Below are positions 48,330 through 56,266 of a stretch of DNA of 64,000 bases, in pieces. This DNA is from Shewanella seohaensis (GTDB taxonomy: Bacteria; Pseudomonadota; Gammaproteobacteria; Enterobacterales; Shewanellaceae). The stretch lies in assembly GCF_025449215.1 (NCBI RefSeq), contig NZ_CP104900.1:2480001-2544000 (forward strand). Reading direction: 5' to 3'. The notes under the pieces were generated by a model. The model saw nothing but the letters and a program-made list of their open reading frames with translations. It was not told the origin of the DNA and ran no database searches. Every line of letters begins with the position of its first letter. The first letter of the stretch is position 1. The translations under genes and the position numbers were made by a program.

Positions 48330-49346
48330 TCACTTGCTGTGCGTGTTAGCGGCAGGTGTCGAGGCGCTGGTATTAGTCGCTGTGTTCACTTCTGGCTCTG
48401 CCATTTGAGCAGGTGTTGACTCGCTACTTTTCTCGTCCTTGTTAAACATGCCTAAACGGATGCGGATAAAGTGCAGGATTTGCGCAGCAATATCCACGTT
48501 TAAGCAGGATTCTAGACCCTCAAAACCGGGGGATGAGTTGGCTTCACAGATTTTGTAATGGCCGTTATCGAATAACAAATCGATACCCGCAACATCTAAA
48601 TCGAGAATATTGGCGGTTTGTGTCGCCAGCCATTCGATTTCAGGTGTAATTTCAAAGGGGCGCGCCGAACCTCCCGCGCTGACATTGGCTTTAAAGCTGT
48701 CTTCTTGCCCACGGCGTTCATAGCAGCCGGCTACGCGTCCACCAATGGTAAATACCCTGAGATCGCGGCCGTGGCTGTTGGCGATAAACTCCTGCAAAAT
48801 AATGTTGGCGTTTTTATTGGTCGCTTCGATTAATTGCATTAAATCATCAAATTCGCGGGCCTTATGGGACAAAAATACGCCGCTACCCTGTGAGCCCGAG
48901 AGGGTTTTAATCACCACGGGAAAACCTAAATGGCGTTCAACCAGTTCGATATCGACGGGGAACTTCACCAACATGGTTTTGGGCGTGGGTAAGTTCTTCT
49001 CGGCCAGTAATTGCTGGGAAAAGAGCTTATCTTTAACGATTTCAATGGCTTTTGATGGATTTAAGCAGTACACCCCTAAGCGTTCTAAATGGCGAATGAT
49101 CGCCAACGCAAAGTAAGTGGTGCCTGAGCCCATTCTTGGGATGATAAAATCGGGTAATTCAACGGGTTGACCGTTTAACAAAATACTCTTGTTGTCTTCT
49201 CTCGTCACGGTGAGATCGAACTCATCCGGAGCATACACTTCTAACTCAATATTGTCGGCCTTGGCTGCTGCCAATAGACGTTCAATTTCATACAATTCAG
49301 GTTTTAGCTGAGTCGCGGTTTCTTTATATAAAATCCACCCACGCAT
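48330..49346 (-). CDS. RimK-family alpha-L-glutamate ligase (ATP-grasp)
   Basis: 338 residues. ATP-grasp fold with N-terminal MRGWILYKETATQLKPE, PRMGSGTTYFAL, the P-loop-like GSQGSGVFLS, and DLRVFTIGGRVAG, ANSSPGFEGLE. RimK enzymes add glutamates to the C-terminus of ribosomal protein S6 or other targets. The C-terminal 40 residues are low complexity (Thr/Ser/Ala/Asn). It follows maoP 20 bp downstream in the same direction, so the two are probably cotranscribed. Whether S6 or an acid-tailed neighbour is the substrate cannot be read. Confidence 0.85.
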   Translation of the reverse strand: MRGWILYKETATQLKPELYEIERLLAAAKADNIELEVYAPDEFDLTVTREDNKSILLNGQPVELPDFIIPRMGSGTTYFALAIIRHLERLGVYCLNPSKAIEIVKDKLFSQQLLAEKNLPTPKTMLVKFPVDIELVERHLGFPVVIKTLSGSQGSGVFLSHKAREFDDLMQLIEATNKNANIILQEFIANSHGRDLRVFTIGGRVAGCYERRGQEDSFKANVSAGGSARPFEITPEIEWLATQTANILDLDVAGIDLLFDNGHYKICEANSSPGFEGLESCLNVDIAAQILHFIRIRLGMFNKDEKSSESTPAQMAEPEVNTATNTSASTPAANTHSK

Positions 49347-49366
49347 TTAATCGCAAACCTTCATTT

Positions 49367-49819
49367 TCATTCTTTATCCTCGGGTTCAGCTTCATCCTGA
49401 ACATCATCGTCAATTTCGACATCCACATCGAATGCCGCTTCGGGCTCGGCCTCAGGCTTAGTGGGGGGCAAATGTACTGTGCCAACCACGGCATAAAAGG
49501 GTTTACCTAGGGCGAGTTTGCGGTACTTTAACCAGATCTGCTCTAACAAGCTACTGGGAGCGATGTTTCCTTTGATGACTTCGACAAATTGCGCTTCATC
49601 GGCGGTGACGGGGAGTGTCTTGCCTTCGTCGAGATTTTTCATGGCATGGCCATGTATTTCAAGTAGTTCGGCTTCTTTACTGGTGAAGTCGCCACTGCGC
49701 TTAAAACCTTTCGGGAAATTTGTATCATCATAAAAACGTTTATGGGATACAAAGCTGGCAGCTGAGCCGTTCACCGTCTCAGAACCCTTGTTAGCGTTTG
49801 AAAAAGACTGTTCAGACAT
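49367..49819 (-). CDS. maoP: MaoP-like protein (DUF413) with acidic C-terminal extension
   Basis: 150 residues. The core (RFYDDTNFPKGFKRSGDFTSKEAELLEIHGHAMKNLDEGKTLPVT) is the DUF413 domain of E. coli MaoP/YifE, which organises the Ori macrodomain. E. coli maoP also sits divergent from hdfR, as here. About 30 C-terminal residues (DVDVEIDDDVQDEAEPEDKE) are almost all acidic and absent from E. coli MaoP. Cotranscribed with the RimK-like ligase. Confidence 0.88.
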   Translation of the reverse strand: MSEQSFSNANKGSETVNGSAASFVSHKRFYDDTNFPKGFKRSGDFTSKEAELLEIHGHAMKNLDEGKTLPVTADEAQFVEVIKGNIAPSSLLEQIWLKYRKLALGKPFYAVVGTVHLPPTKPEAEPEAAFDVDVEIDDDVQDEAEPEDKE

Positions 49820-49926
49820 GGCTGTTACCTTCTAGTTTTTGATATACAAAGATTTGCAACTGGAGTATTGGCTAGTATTATTGATTTATAAATCAAAAAA
49901 TTTGCCAATGTTGGTCAAGAATTTTT

Positions 49927-50784
49927 ATGGATACCGATTTACTTAAGACCTTTTTGGAAGTCTCCCGTACCCGTCATTTTGGCAAGGCCGCGGAAAATCT
50001 ATACCTTACCCGCAGTGCGGTGAGCTTTCGGGTCAAACAGCTTGAAAGCATTCTTGGCGTCGCCTTGTTTGAGCGCCAACGCAACAATATTCAGCCCACG
50101 CCAGCGGGCGAACGTATGCTTGGGCATGCTGAAGCGGTATTAACCGCTTGGGAGCGCGCTAAGCAGGATGTCTCTCTCAGTCAGTTACAATCGACTCAAC
50201 TCGCCATTGGCGCAGGCCCCAATATCTGGGATGCCTATTTGCAAGGGCATTTACAGCATTTGCATGTGGGATTACCCGGCGTTGCCCTGCGGACCGAAGT
50301 GTTGCCATTAACTGTGATGACACGGCAATTGATGGACCGCACCCTTGATTTGGCGATTTCCTTCGACCCACCCAAACTGGACCAATTCGAGCTGGTGCAA
50401 TTAGGCCAGATTAATCTTCTGTTGGTGTCCAAGATCATGGATGTGGCGGTGAATGCGGTGCAGGCCGGCCAATATGTCAAAGTGGATTGGGGTACGGCCT
50501 TTAATATCCTGCATGCGCAGGAATACGCCGCCTTACCCGTACCGACCTTACATACTAGTTCGGCTCGTATCGCCTTGGATTTTATCTTGAATAACGGTGG
50601 CTGCGCGTTTTTACCCGAGCATTTGGTTCAGCCATTGTTGAATCGCGGCGAGCTGCATTTAGTTGCGGGAGCGAGCGCCATTTCACGCAGCGTGTATGTT
50701 GCCTATTGGGCCGAGAATGACCGCTTAGAGCAAATCAAACAAGCGATTGGCTTTTTAGCCGATAAGTCTGCGGAAATACGCTAA
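49927..50784 (+). CDS. hdfR: HdfR-like LysR transcription regulator
   Basis: 285 residues. Helix-turn-helix MDTDLLKTFLEVSRTRHFGKAAENLYLTRSAVSFRVKQLE is nearly identical to E. coli HdfR, and it is divergent from maoP as in E. coli. HdfR represses flhDC (flagella) and controls other genes in enterics. The LTTR C-terminal domain is less similar. Followed by a bidirectional terminator. Confidence 0.88.
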   Translation: MDTDLLKTFLEVSRTRHFGKAAENLYLTRSAVSFRVKQLESILGVALFERQRNNIQPTPAGERMLGHAEAVLTAWERAKQDVSLSQLQSTQLAIGAGPNIWDAYLQGHLQHLHVGLPGVALRTEVLPLTVMTRQLMDRTLDLAISFDPPKLDQFELVQLGQINLLLVSKIMDVAVNAVQAGQYVKVDWGTAFNILHAQEYAALPVPTLHTSSARIALDFILNNGGCAFLPEHLVQPLLNRGELHLVAGASAISRSVYVAYWAENDRLEQIKQAIGFLADKSAEIR

Positions 50785-50814
50785 TCAGTCATAGCGATAC
50801 ATAAAAATTCCGCA

Positions 50815-50854
50815 TAAAAAACGCCTTTAGATGCTAATCCAAAGGCGTTTTTTT
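50815..50854 (+). terminator. Bidirectional terminator between hdfR and dgkA
   Basis: AAAAAACGCCTTT…AAAGGCGTTTTTTT with a 12-nt loop. Confidence 0.88.
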
Positions 50855-50952
50855 ACAGCAGAACAAACTGTTAAGAAGTGATACTTCGCTTTGCCGGATA
50901 AAAGTGCTCGTTAAAGACTGCGCTACATAACAGGCATAAAATCAACAGCGTA

Positions 50953-51324
50953 TTAAATAAATAGCGGTAGCAGTACGACAAGCCAAGTAATACCGCAGAG
51001 TGCTAGACTCATAAACACAGCGGCGGAGGCGATATCTTTTGCTTGACCACTGAGGTGATGGATTTCACTGCCAACACGGTCAACCACGGCTTCAATCGCC
51101 GAGTTCAATAACTCCACAATCAACACGATAAACAAGGTTAAGATCAGCATCAGCCGTTCCATGGTACTGATATCGACCAACAGGGCGATTGGTAGCATTA
51201 CCACGGCCAGCATCAATTCCTGTCTAAAAGCGGCCTCGTGGATCCAAGCGGCTTTTAAGCCCTTCATCGAAAATCCCGTCGCTCTAAAGATGCGTTTAAT
51301 ACCGTGGTTGTTTGCAGGTTTCAT
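50953..51324 (-). CDS. dgkA: Diacylglycerol kinase (prokaryotic type)
   Basis: 123 residues with three membrane helices; recycles diacylglycerol to phosphatidate after membrane-derived glucan or LPS decoration. Family signature ELLNSAIEAVVDRVG with catalytic Glu and metal ligands, and EAAFRQELML near the N-terminus. Nothing else is on the transcript. Confidence 0.95.
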   Translation of the reverse strand: MKPANNHGIKRIFRATGFSMKGLKAAWIHEAAFRQELMLAVVMLPIALLVDISTMERLMLILTLFIVLIVELLNSAIEAVVDRVGSEIHHLSGQAKDIASAAVFMSLALCGITWLVVLLPLFI

Positions 51325-51576
51325 AATAATTCCATCGACTTGGGCGATTGTTCGCGAAGCTTTTACCCGTTCAAATCGCCTACGACTCGCGTGTTAACAT
51401 TTGAACGAGCTTAAAAAAGAGGCCGCAGTATAGCCCGATAACCCCAGCGTATAAATAGCTAGGCCGACAAATTCGCAGTCCTGCTAGGGTGTTAGTGGGG
51501 CATTGCAGGATTCGCCGTCGCTCAGGCTTACGGCTAAGCTTGAAATTCCACACTGCTTTATTGAAGAGACAAAGGA

Positions 51577-52491
51577 ATGACTCTTACAACTCGCTTACCT
51601 TTTTTAACATTTACATTTGTGCTGCGTTTCGCTGTTTTATTCGGTTTGTACTGCGGAATTTGCGGTTTATTCATGGCCGCGAGTTACGCCAATCTCCAAG
51701 CGCCGAATATTCAATTAGCGACAGAGTTCTCAAAGGAGAATAGTGCCCACATCAGTGATTTTCTCGTCAGCGAAAAACTCGATGGTGTGCGCGGTTATTG
51801 GGATGGAAAACGTTTAGTGACTCGTCAAGGTAATCCCATCTTAGCGCCAAGTTGGTTTACTGTGGATTTTCTGCCAACCCCAATAGACGGTGAGTTATGG
51901 CTCGGGCGAGGGCGATTTGAAGCCATATCGGGCCTTATCCGCCAAACATCAGCGAATGAGAGCGAGTGGCAGAATGTGCGTTTTATGGTGTTTGATTTAC
52001 CCAAGGCGCAAGGAAGCTTTGAAGCGCGGTATCAGCAGATGCAAACCTTGCTTGCAGGTAAATCAGTTTATCTGCAAGTGATTGAGCAAGTGAGCGTAGA
52101 AAGTGTCGAGGCGCTCTACCAGAAATTAGACACTATTGTGGCACAAGGCGGTGAAGGCTTAATCTTGCATCGACGCACGGCGTTATATACGCCGGGTCGT
52201 AATCCTAACGTAATGAAGTTAAAGCCCTATTTAGATGCCGAGGCCAAAGTGATTGGGCATATTGCGGGTAAAGGGCAATTTGCCGGGCAACTGGGCGCAT
52301 TAAGAGTGCAAACCGCAGATGGCCGTGTCTTTAGTATTGGCACGGGTTTTAGCTTGGCCGAGCGTCAGCATCCGCCCGCAATTGGCACGCTTATCACTTA
52401 CAAATATCTTGGATTAACCGTCAATGGCTTACCGCGCTTTGCGAGCTTCCTGCGGATAAGAAGCGACATACCGCCAGAGGATAAAGAATAG
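51577..52491 (+). CDS. LigE-type ATP-dependent DNA ligase, exported
   Basis: 304 residues. N-terminal hydrophobic signal (FLTFTFVLRFAVLFGLYCGICGLFMAASYA), then a minimal ATP-dependent ligase: adenylation motif I SEKLDGVRG with the reactive Lys, DGELW, EGLILHR and MKLKPYLDAEAKVIGH, followed by the OB fold. LigE ligases act in the periplasm and are linked to natural competence or extracellular DNA handling in other bacteria. ATG 51577 was chosen. Confidence 0.9.
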   Translation: MTLTTRLPFLTFTFVLRFAVLFGLYCGICGLFMAASYANLQAPNIQLATEFSKENSAHISDFLVSEKLDGVRGYWDGKRLVTRQGNPILAPSWFTVDFLPTPIDGELWLGRGRFEAISGLIRQTSANESEWQNVRFMVFDLPKAQGSFEARYQQMQTLLAGKSVYLQVIEQVSVESVEALYQKLDTIVAQGGEGLILHRRTALYTPGRNPNVMKLKPYLDAEAKVIGHIAGKGQFAGQLGALRVQTADGRVFSIGTGFSLAERQHPPAIGTLITYKYLGLTVNGLPRFASFLRIRSDIPPEDKE

Positions 52492-52592
52492 GTTGCGAAA
52501 TTGTTGAATTTTGATAAAAATCGAACGCTTAACATTCGTTTTGCCGAGTATCGTATTGATTATTAATGGGCAATCATATCAAGGAGTGAGTT

Positions 52593-53615
52593 TTGGTCGA
52601 CAGTCAACTTGGATTAACCCTTTGGAAGCAGCGTGTGCAGCAAGCCTTGACTGTGCCTAAATGGCTCAAACATCCATTCGTGACACTGAAGCAATTTTGG
52701 CTGAGCTTAAATCTTGCCCAGCGTTGTTACCTGTTAGCGTTACTGGCGTTAATGCTATTCCAGCCCGAAATTTGGATTGCCGCCATCATCACCGCTGTTG
52801 CCTTGATTATTGAGTTTTGGCCCAGATTTGCCATGGCTTGGCATACGCTTGCGGGCAAAGCTATTTTCCTGCTGTTTTATGCGGTTATCGCAAACTTCGC
52901 CCTCGCGGCCAGCGGTAGTGTCGTGAACGAAATCACCGGTGTATCGGCCTCGCATTTGTCCTACACCCATAACTTTGCCATTCTGCTGTATCTGCCGATT
53001 TGGTTTGTGTGTATCTCCATCCTGGCCTTACTCCTGCTGCAATTGGTGATCCCTTGCTATTTGTTTTTCCATATTGGATTGCGGATTTTAGGACTCGAAG
53101 CCAAGCAGCAAGGCAGTAAAAAACGATTTGTGGTGACAACTTCGCTGGTGCGTATGATTCTGTCTGTGGTGTTGTTATTAAACCTAGTTGCGATTACCGA
53201 TGGTGAAAACTGGGTAGGGGATTTAGCCAAGACTACCCAAGGGATAAAAGGCGATATGCTTGAAGTTAAAGTTGTGGATGAAGGCGAAACCATTCTCAAA
53301 GCCGAGGATAGTATTGAACAAACGGGAACTGAACTCACGCAGCAACCTAATCAAACCGACACCACCGAGACACTTAAGGCCTTTGGTCATAGCTATTACA
53401 AAGGGATCCGCGATTTAATTGCCTTATTTGCCTATAAATTTGAAGCCGATGGTCGCAGTCGTTGTGATAAATTGGCTGACTCAGTGGTGATTGAGCTAAA
53501 TGACTATGAAATATTGGAAATTACCGAGTCTGCCCATGAGCAGTATGGTTACCATTTTGAAGTCAAAAAATGTATTTCCCCCGCCTTTGGTCAGATGGCA
53601 TCAACACCTAAGTAG
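52593..53615 (+). CDS. Hypothetical membrane protein
   Basis: 340 residues from TTG 52593, with AAGGAG 6 bp upstream. Four to five N-terminal/central helices (about 45-190), then a soluble C-terminal part (200-340) with an acidic stretch and CDKLADSVVIELNDYEILEITES; two cysteines there may pair. I do not recognise a family. 20 bp upstream of the phosphatase gene, so possibly cotranscribed. Confidence 0.65.
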   Translation: MVDSQLGLTLWKQRVQQALTVPKWLKHPFVTLKQFWLSLNLAQRCYLLALLALMLFQPEIWIAAIITAVALIIEFWPRFAMAWHTLAGKAIFLLFYAVIANFALAASGSVVNEITGVSASHLSYTHNFAILLYLPIWFVCISILALLLLQLVIPCYLFFHIGLRILGLEAKQQGSKKRFVVTTSLVRMILSVVLLLNLVAITDGENWVGDLAKTTQGIKGDMLEVKVVDEGETILKAEDSIEQTGTELTQQPNQTDTTETLKAFGHSYYKGIRDLIALFAYKFEADGRSRCDKLADSVVIELNDYEILEITESAHEQYGYHFEVKKCISPAFGQMASTPK

Positions 53616-53635
53616 CAACACGAGAGGATGTTAAG

Positions 53636-54136
53636 TTGTTAGAAGATAAAGCGTTAGCAAAAGATCAGCATGTACGACGCATCTTAATGGTCTGTATGGG
53701 CAATATTTGTCGTTCGCCCACCGCCGAGGCCGTTTGCCGCGCTAAAATTCGCGAGCGCCGTCTTAATATCGAAGTCGATTCGGCGGGCACTATTGGTTAT
53801 CACCAAGGGGATAACCCCGACAGTCGCTCGATGGCAGCAGGTAAAAAACGCGGTTTGAGTTTCGACGGCATGCGAGCAAGACAAGTGATTGATGCCGATT
53901 TTGAGCATTTCGATCTTATTTTAGCGGCAGATAATAGCAACCTCGCGGATTTACGCCGCTGCTGCCCACCCGAATATCAATACAAATTAAAGCTGATGTT
54001 GTCCTACGGTGATTGCGAGACAGATGAAGTACCGGATCCCTATTACGGCGGTACGCAAGGATTCGAATTAGTCCTCGATCTACTCGAACAGAGTATGGGC
54101 GCTTTATTAGATCAGTTAGCTGGAAAAACAAATTAG
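53636..54136 (+). CDS. Low-molecular-weight protein-tyrosine phosphatase
   Basis: 166 residues from TTG 53636 (AGAGGA about 7 bp before it). P-loop CMGNICRS (C-x5-R-S) near residue 22 and the general-acid motif DPYYGG near 126. Dephosphorylates phosphotyrosine; family members act on tyrosine kinases of capsule systems or on small substrates. No partner kinase is in the window. Together with the preceding membrane protein it ends the ordinary core before the repeat/IS/cassette region. Confidence 0.92.
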   Translation: MLEDKALAKDQHVRRILMVCMGNICRSPTAEAVCRAKIRERRLNIEVDSAGTIGYHQGDNPDSRSMAAGKKRGLSFDGMRARQVIDADFEHFDLILAADNSNLADLRRCCPPEYQYKLKLMLSYGDCETDEVPDPYYGGTQGFELVLDLLEQSMGALLDQLAGKTN

Positions 54137-54250
54137 CCAGCAGCAAATGCGTTGATAAGGATTTAAGGCTTAAGTACGATTGGATGCGGTGCAATTAATC
54201 GAAGCCAGAAAGCGTAATTCTTTATCGCGTGATAGGCATGGCTGTGTTTC

Positions 54251-54635
54251 TCCAGTGACACGCCGCCTCTTTATTTCACAAGAAGTATCCCTATAGGCTC
54301 GACGGCGGCATCTGCACTTCATGGACGTGTAAATGCCGCGTTCACATGGCGAATGATGTTCCCGACTTTATATTGTCATTTCCTATATCCCTATGGGTCA
54401 GATGTGAAAGAGCGGCTATTGTTGCAACAGTGGCAATCTTAACGACCATTGAACTGCTCATCTGGTTAAAATTTATGCTTCAGAGCAAGATTGTATTCTC
54501 GTTAGGTGTGCAGGATGAATTGCCATTGCTTCCCCAGTGGCACGCCGTGAATATGTCCCTATAGGCTCGGCGGCGGCATCCATGCCGCCAACGGTCACTG
54601 TTGTAACAATGGCAACCTTTACGACCATTGAACTG
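54251..54635 (+). repeat. Diverged duplicate intergenic repeat units
   Basis: Unit A (about 54251-54313 and 54532-54580) shares TCCCTATAGGCTCGrCGGCGGCATC and the CAGTGrCACGCCG lead-in; the second copy continues into a perfect GGCGGCAT/ATGCCGCC palindrome. Unit B (54417-54456 and 54596-54635) shares TTGyAACArTGGCAA and ACGACCATTGAACTG. Order A-B-A-B, so a block was duplicated and diverged. No ORF inside looks coding. The unit resembles dispersed non-coding repeats of Shewanella. Confidence 0.7.
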
Positions 54636-54919
54636 TTTATTTGGCTAAAGGCTGGATAGGCATACAGTCATATTTGAAAAATGATAATTTTTATCCTAAC
54701 TTTGTGCGCGTTTTCACATTTGACTATAAATAAATTTTTTAAAATCATGCATATATAAACAGCATGGATTAGATAATAGGTTTGGAAAATGCGCATGCGC
54801 GTTTTCCAGATGGAATATTGGGTAGAAAGCTGATAAGTTCTTTGCATACAGATAGTTAACTGTGCGCGTTTTCACTGGTCTAACGTGATAAACGCGCATG
54901 CGCACTAATAAAATAATGA
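54636..54919 (+). repeat. GCGCGTTTTC repeats and palindrome before the IS element
   Basis: The motif GCGCGTTTTC occurs near 54706, 54798 and 54866. At 54861-54902 it forms an inverted repeat, GTGCGCGTTTTCAC … GTGATAAACGCGC, with a TGGTCTAAC loop; GCGCATGCGC follows. It may be the left half of an attC interrupted by the element, since TTAAC and the GTGCGC/GCGCAC pairing fit attC arms, or a separate palindromic repeat. No gene found. Confidence 0.5.
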
Positions 54920-54930
54920 AATGGACACCC
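54920..54930 (+). repeat. Left inverted repeat of the IS1111-like element
   Basis: ATGGACACCCC, exact inverse of the right repeat. Confidence 0.9.
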
Positions 54931-54968
54931 CTTCTATACTGAGGAAGTCAGTTTAAAAGGAGACCGTC

Positions 54969-55991
54969 ATGAGTGATATTTATACAATCGGAATTGATCT
55001 AGCAAAGTCTGTTTTTCAATTATGTGCGTTTGATAAGACAGGGAAAAAACTGATTAATAGATCACTAAAAAGAAATCAAGTCATTAAATTTTTGAGCAAT
55101 ATTGCTCCTTGTCTGATTGGAATGGAAGCATGTTCTAGTTCTCATTATTGGGCACGAGAAATAAAAAAGCTGGGTCATGAAGTCAAACTCATGCCACCTC
55201 AGTATGTTAAGCCTTATGTAAAAACAAATAAGAACGATATGGCTGATGCTGAAGCGATTTGCGAAGCGGTTCGCCGCCCCACGATGCGATTTGTTTCTGT
55301 TAAAAGTGAAGAGCAACAAGCTTTATTGCTGCTTCATCGAGAAAGAGAAGGCGTAATCAGAGACCGTACCGCATTAATCAATAGAATCAGGGCAAGCCTT
55401 CAAGAATTTGGTGTTAGTGTTCCTGCAGGAAGATTTCAGCTAAGAAAATGGTTTAGAGAAGGTTTTAGCTTGGTCGAGCATAAGTTGCCAAAGCTGCTAG
55501 TTGAGCACATTAGTTTAATGCAAACACGTTTGAGGGAGCTCGAACAGTATGCAGAATATTTGGATAAGCAGATAGATCTCACGAGTGAAGTCAGTGATGA
55601 GTGTCAGAAAGTAAGACAGATCCCAGGTGTTGGTCGCTTAACATCATCCGCATTAATTGCCAGTATTGGTGATGCAAAAGCGTTTTCATCAGGGCGTCAG
55701 TTATCCGCTTGGATGGGGTTAGTACCAAGCCAGCACTCTAGCGGAGGTAAGTCACTACTGCTAGGTATCAGTAAGCGAGGAGATACCTACTTAAGACGCA
55801 TGTTTATCCATGGTGCTAGAGCGGTGATTAGGCATTTAAAAGAAGGAAAACCGTTCTTTGAATGGGTAACCTCGTTGCTCAAGAGAATGCATAAAAACAA
55901 AGTGATAGTGGCATTAGCAAATAAACTGGTTCGTATCTCTTGGGCCATATTAGCCAAAGAAGAAAGTTTTAGCGTAGGACGAACCTATTAA
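54969..55991 (+). CDS. IS110-family transposase (DEDD + serine)
   Basis: 340 residues. N-terminal RuvC-like DEDD domain with YTIGIDLAKSVF, GMEACSSSHYW and NKNDMADAEAI, and C-terminal transposase_20 domain with PGVGRLTSSALIASIGDAKAFSSGR and the catalytic Ser region SQHSSGGKSLLLG. AAAAGGAG lies just before the ATG. The protein appears intact. IS110-family enzymes use an RNA made from the element's non-coding end to choose targets. Confidence 0.95.
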   Translation: MSDIYTIGIDLAKSVFQLCAFDKTGKKLINRSLKRNQVIKFLSNIAPCLIGMEACSSSHYWAREIKKLGHEVKLMPPQYVKPYVKTNKNDMADAEAICEAVRRPTMRFVSVKSEEQQALLLLHREREGVIRDRTALINRIRASLQEFGVSVPAGRFQLRKWFREGFSLVEHKLPKLLVEHISLMQTRLRELEQYAEYLDKQIDLTSEVSDECQKVRQIPGVGRLTSSALIASIGDAKAFSSGRQLSAWMGLVPSQHSSGGKSLLLGISKRGDTYLRRMFIHGARAVIRHLKEGKPFFEWVTSLLKRMHKNKVIVALANKLVRISWAILAKEESFSVGRTY

Positions 55992-56219
55992 GTAAATAAA
56001 AGTACATCCAGTTTTGCTAAGTGAAAGCAAGTGATGACAAGACAGGTTAGACCGTGACTTGGAAACTCTGTGCCTAACATCGTTTCTTAGAAAACGATAA
56101 AATGATTAGAGCCAAGTCAGCGAAGTTCATCGGGGATCAAGAGCGAGTCTCTTACAAGGAATCCGAATAGATGGCTGCAAAACCACATTTGTTATCGGTT
56201 GATTTTTCTTGCAAAAAAT
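55992..56219 (+). ncRNA. Candidate guide (bridge/seek) RNA region of the IS1111-like element
   Basis: The 228 bp between the transposase stop and the right inverted repeat can fold: an outer stem GACTTGG (56056-56062) with CCAAGTC (56112-56118) encloses a hairpin ATCGTTTC, TTA, GAAAACGAT (56079-56098, one bulge). IS1111-group elements express a target-selecting RNA from this 3' non-coding segment. Loop guides cannot be matched to the target by eye with confidence. Confidence 0.5.
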
Positions 56220-56230
56220 GGGGTGTCCAT
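56220..56230 (+). repeat. Right inverted repeat of the IS1111-like element
   Basis: GGGGTGTCCAT, exact inverse of 54920-54930. Confidence 0.9.
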
Positions 56231-56266
56231 AGATGTTATGTGCTCTAGGAGTAAAATCAGACAATT

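Larger units (their letters stand above)
54913..56233 (+). mobile_element. IS110-family (IS1111-like) insertion sequence
   Basis: The transposase gene is bounded by 11-bp inverted repeats ATGGACACCCC (54920-54930) and GGGGTGTCCAT (56220-56230). IS1111-group elements have such subterminal repeats with a few bases beyond each; boundaries near 54913 and 56233 are therefore estimates. There is 240 bp of non-coding DNA after the transposase stop, where IS1111 elements encode their guide RNA. The right end abuts GTTATGT (56235-56241), an attC-like core, and IS1111 relatives that insert in attC sites are known. Confidence 0.85.

Noticed and set aside
54346..54564. 72-residue hydrophobic ORF in the repeat region
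   Set aside because: It spans repeat units A and B, whose copies have diverged without preserving a frame.
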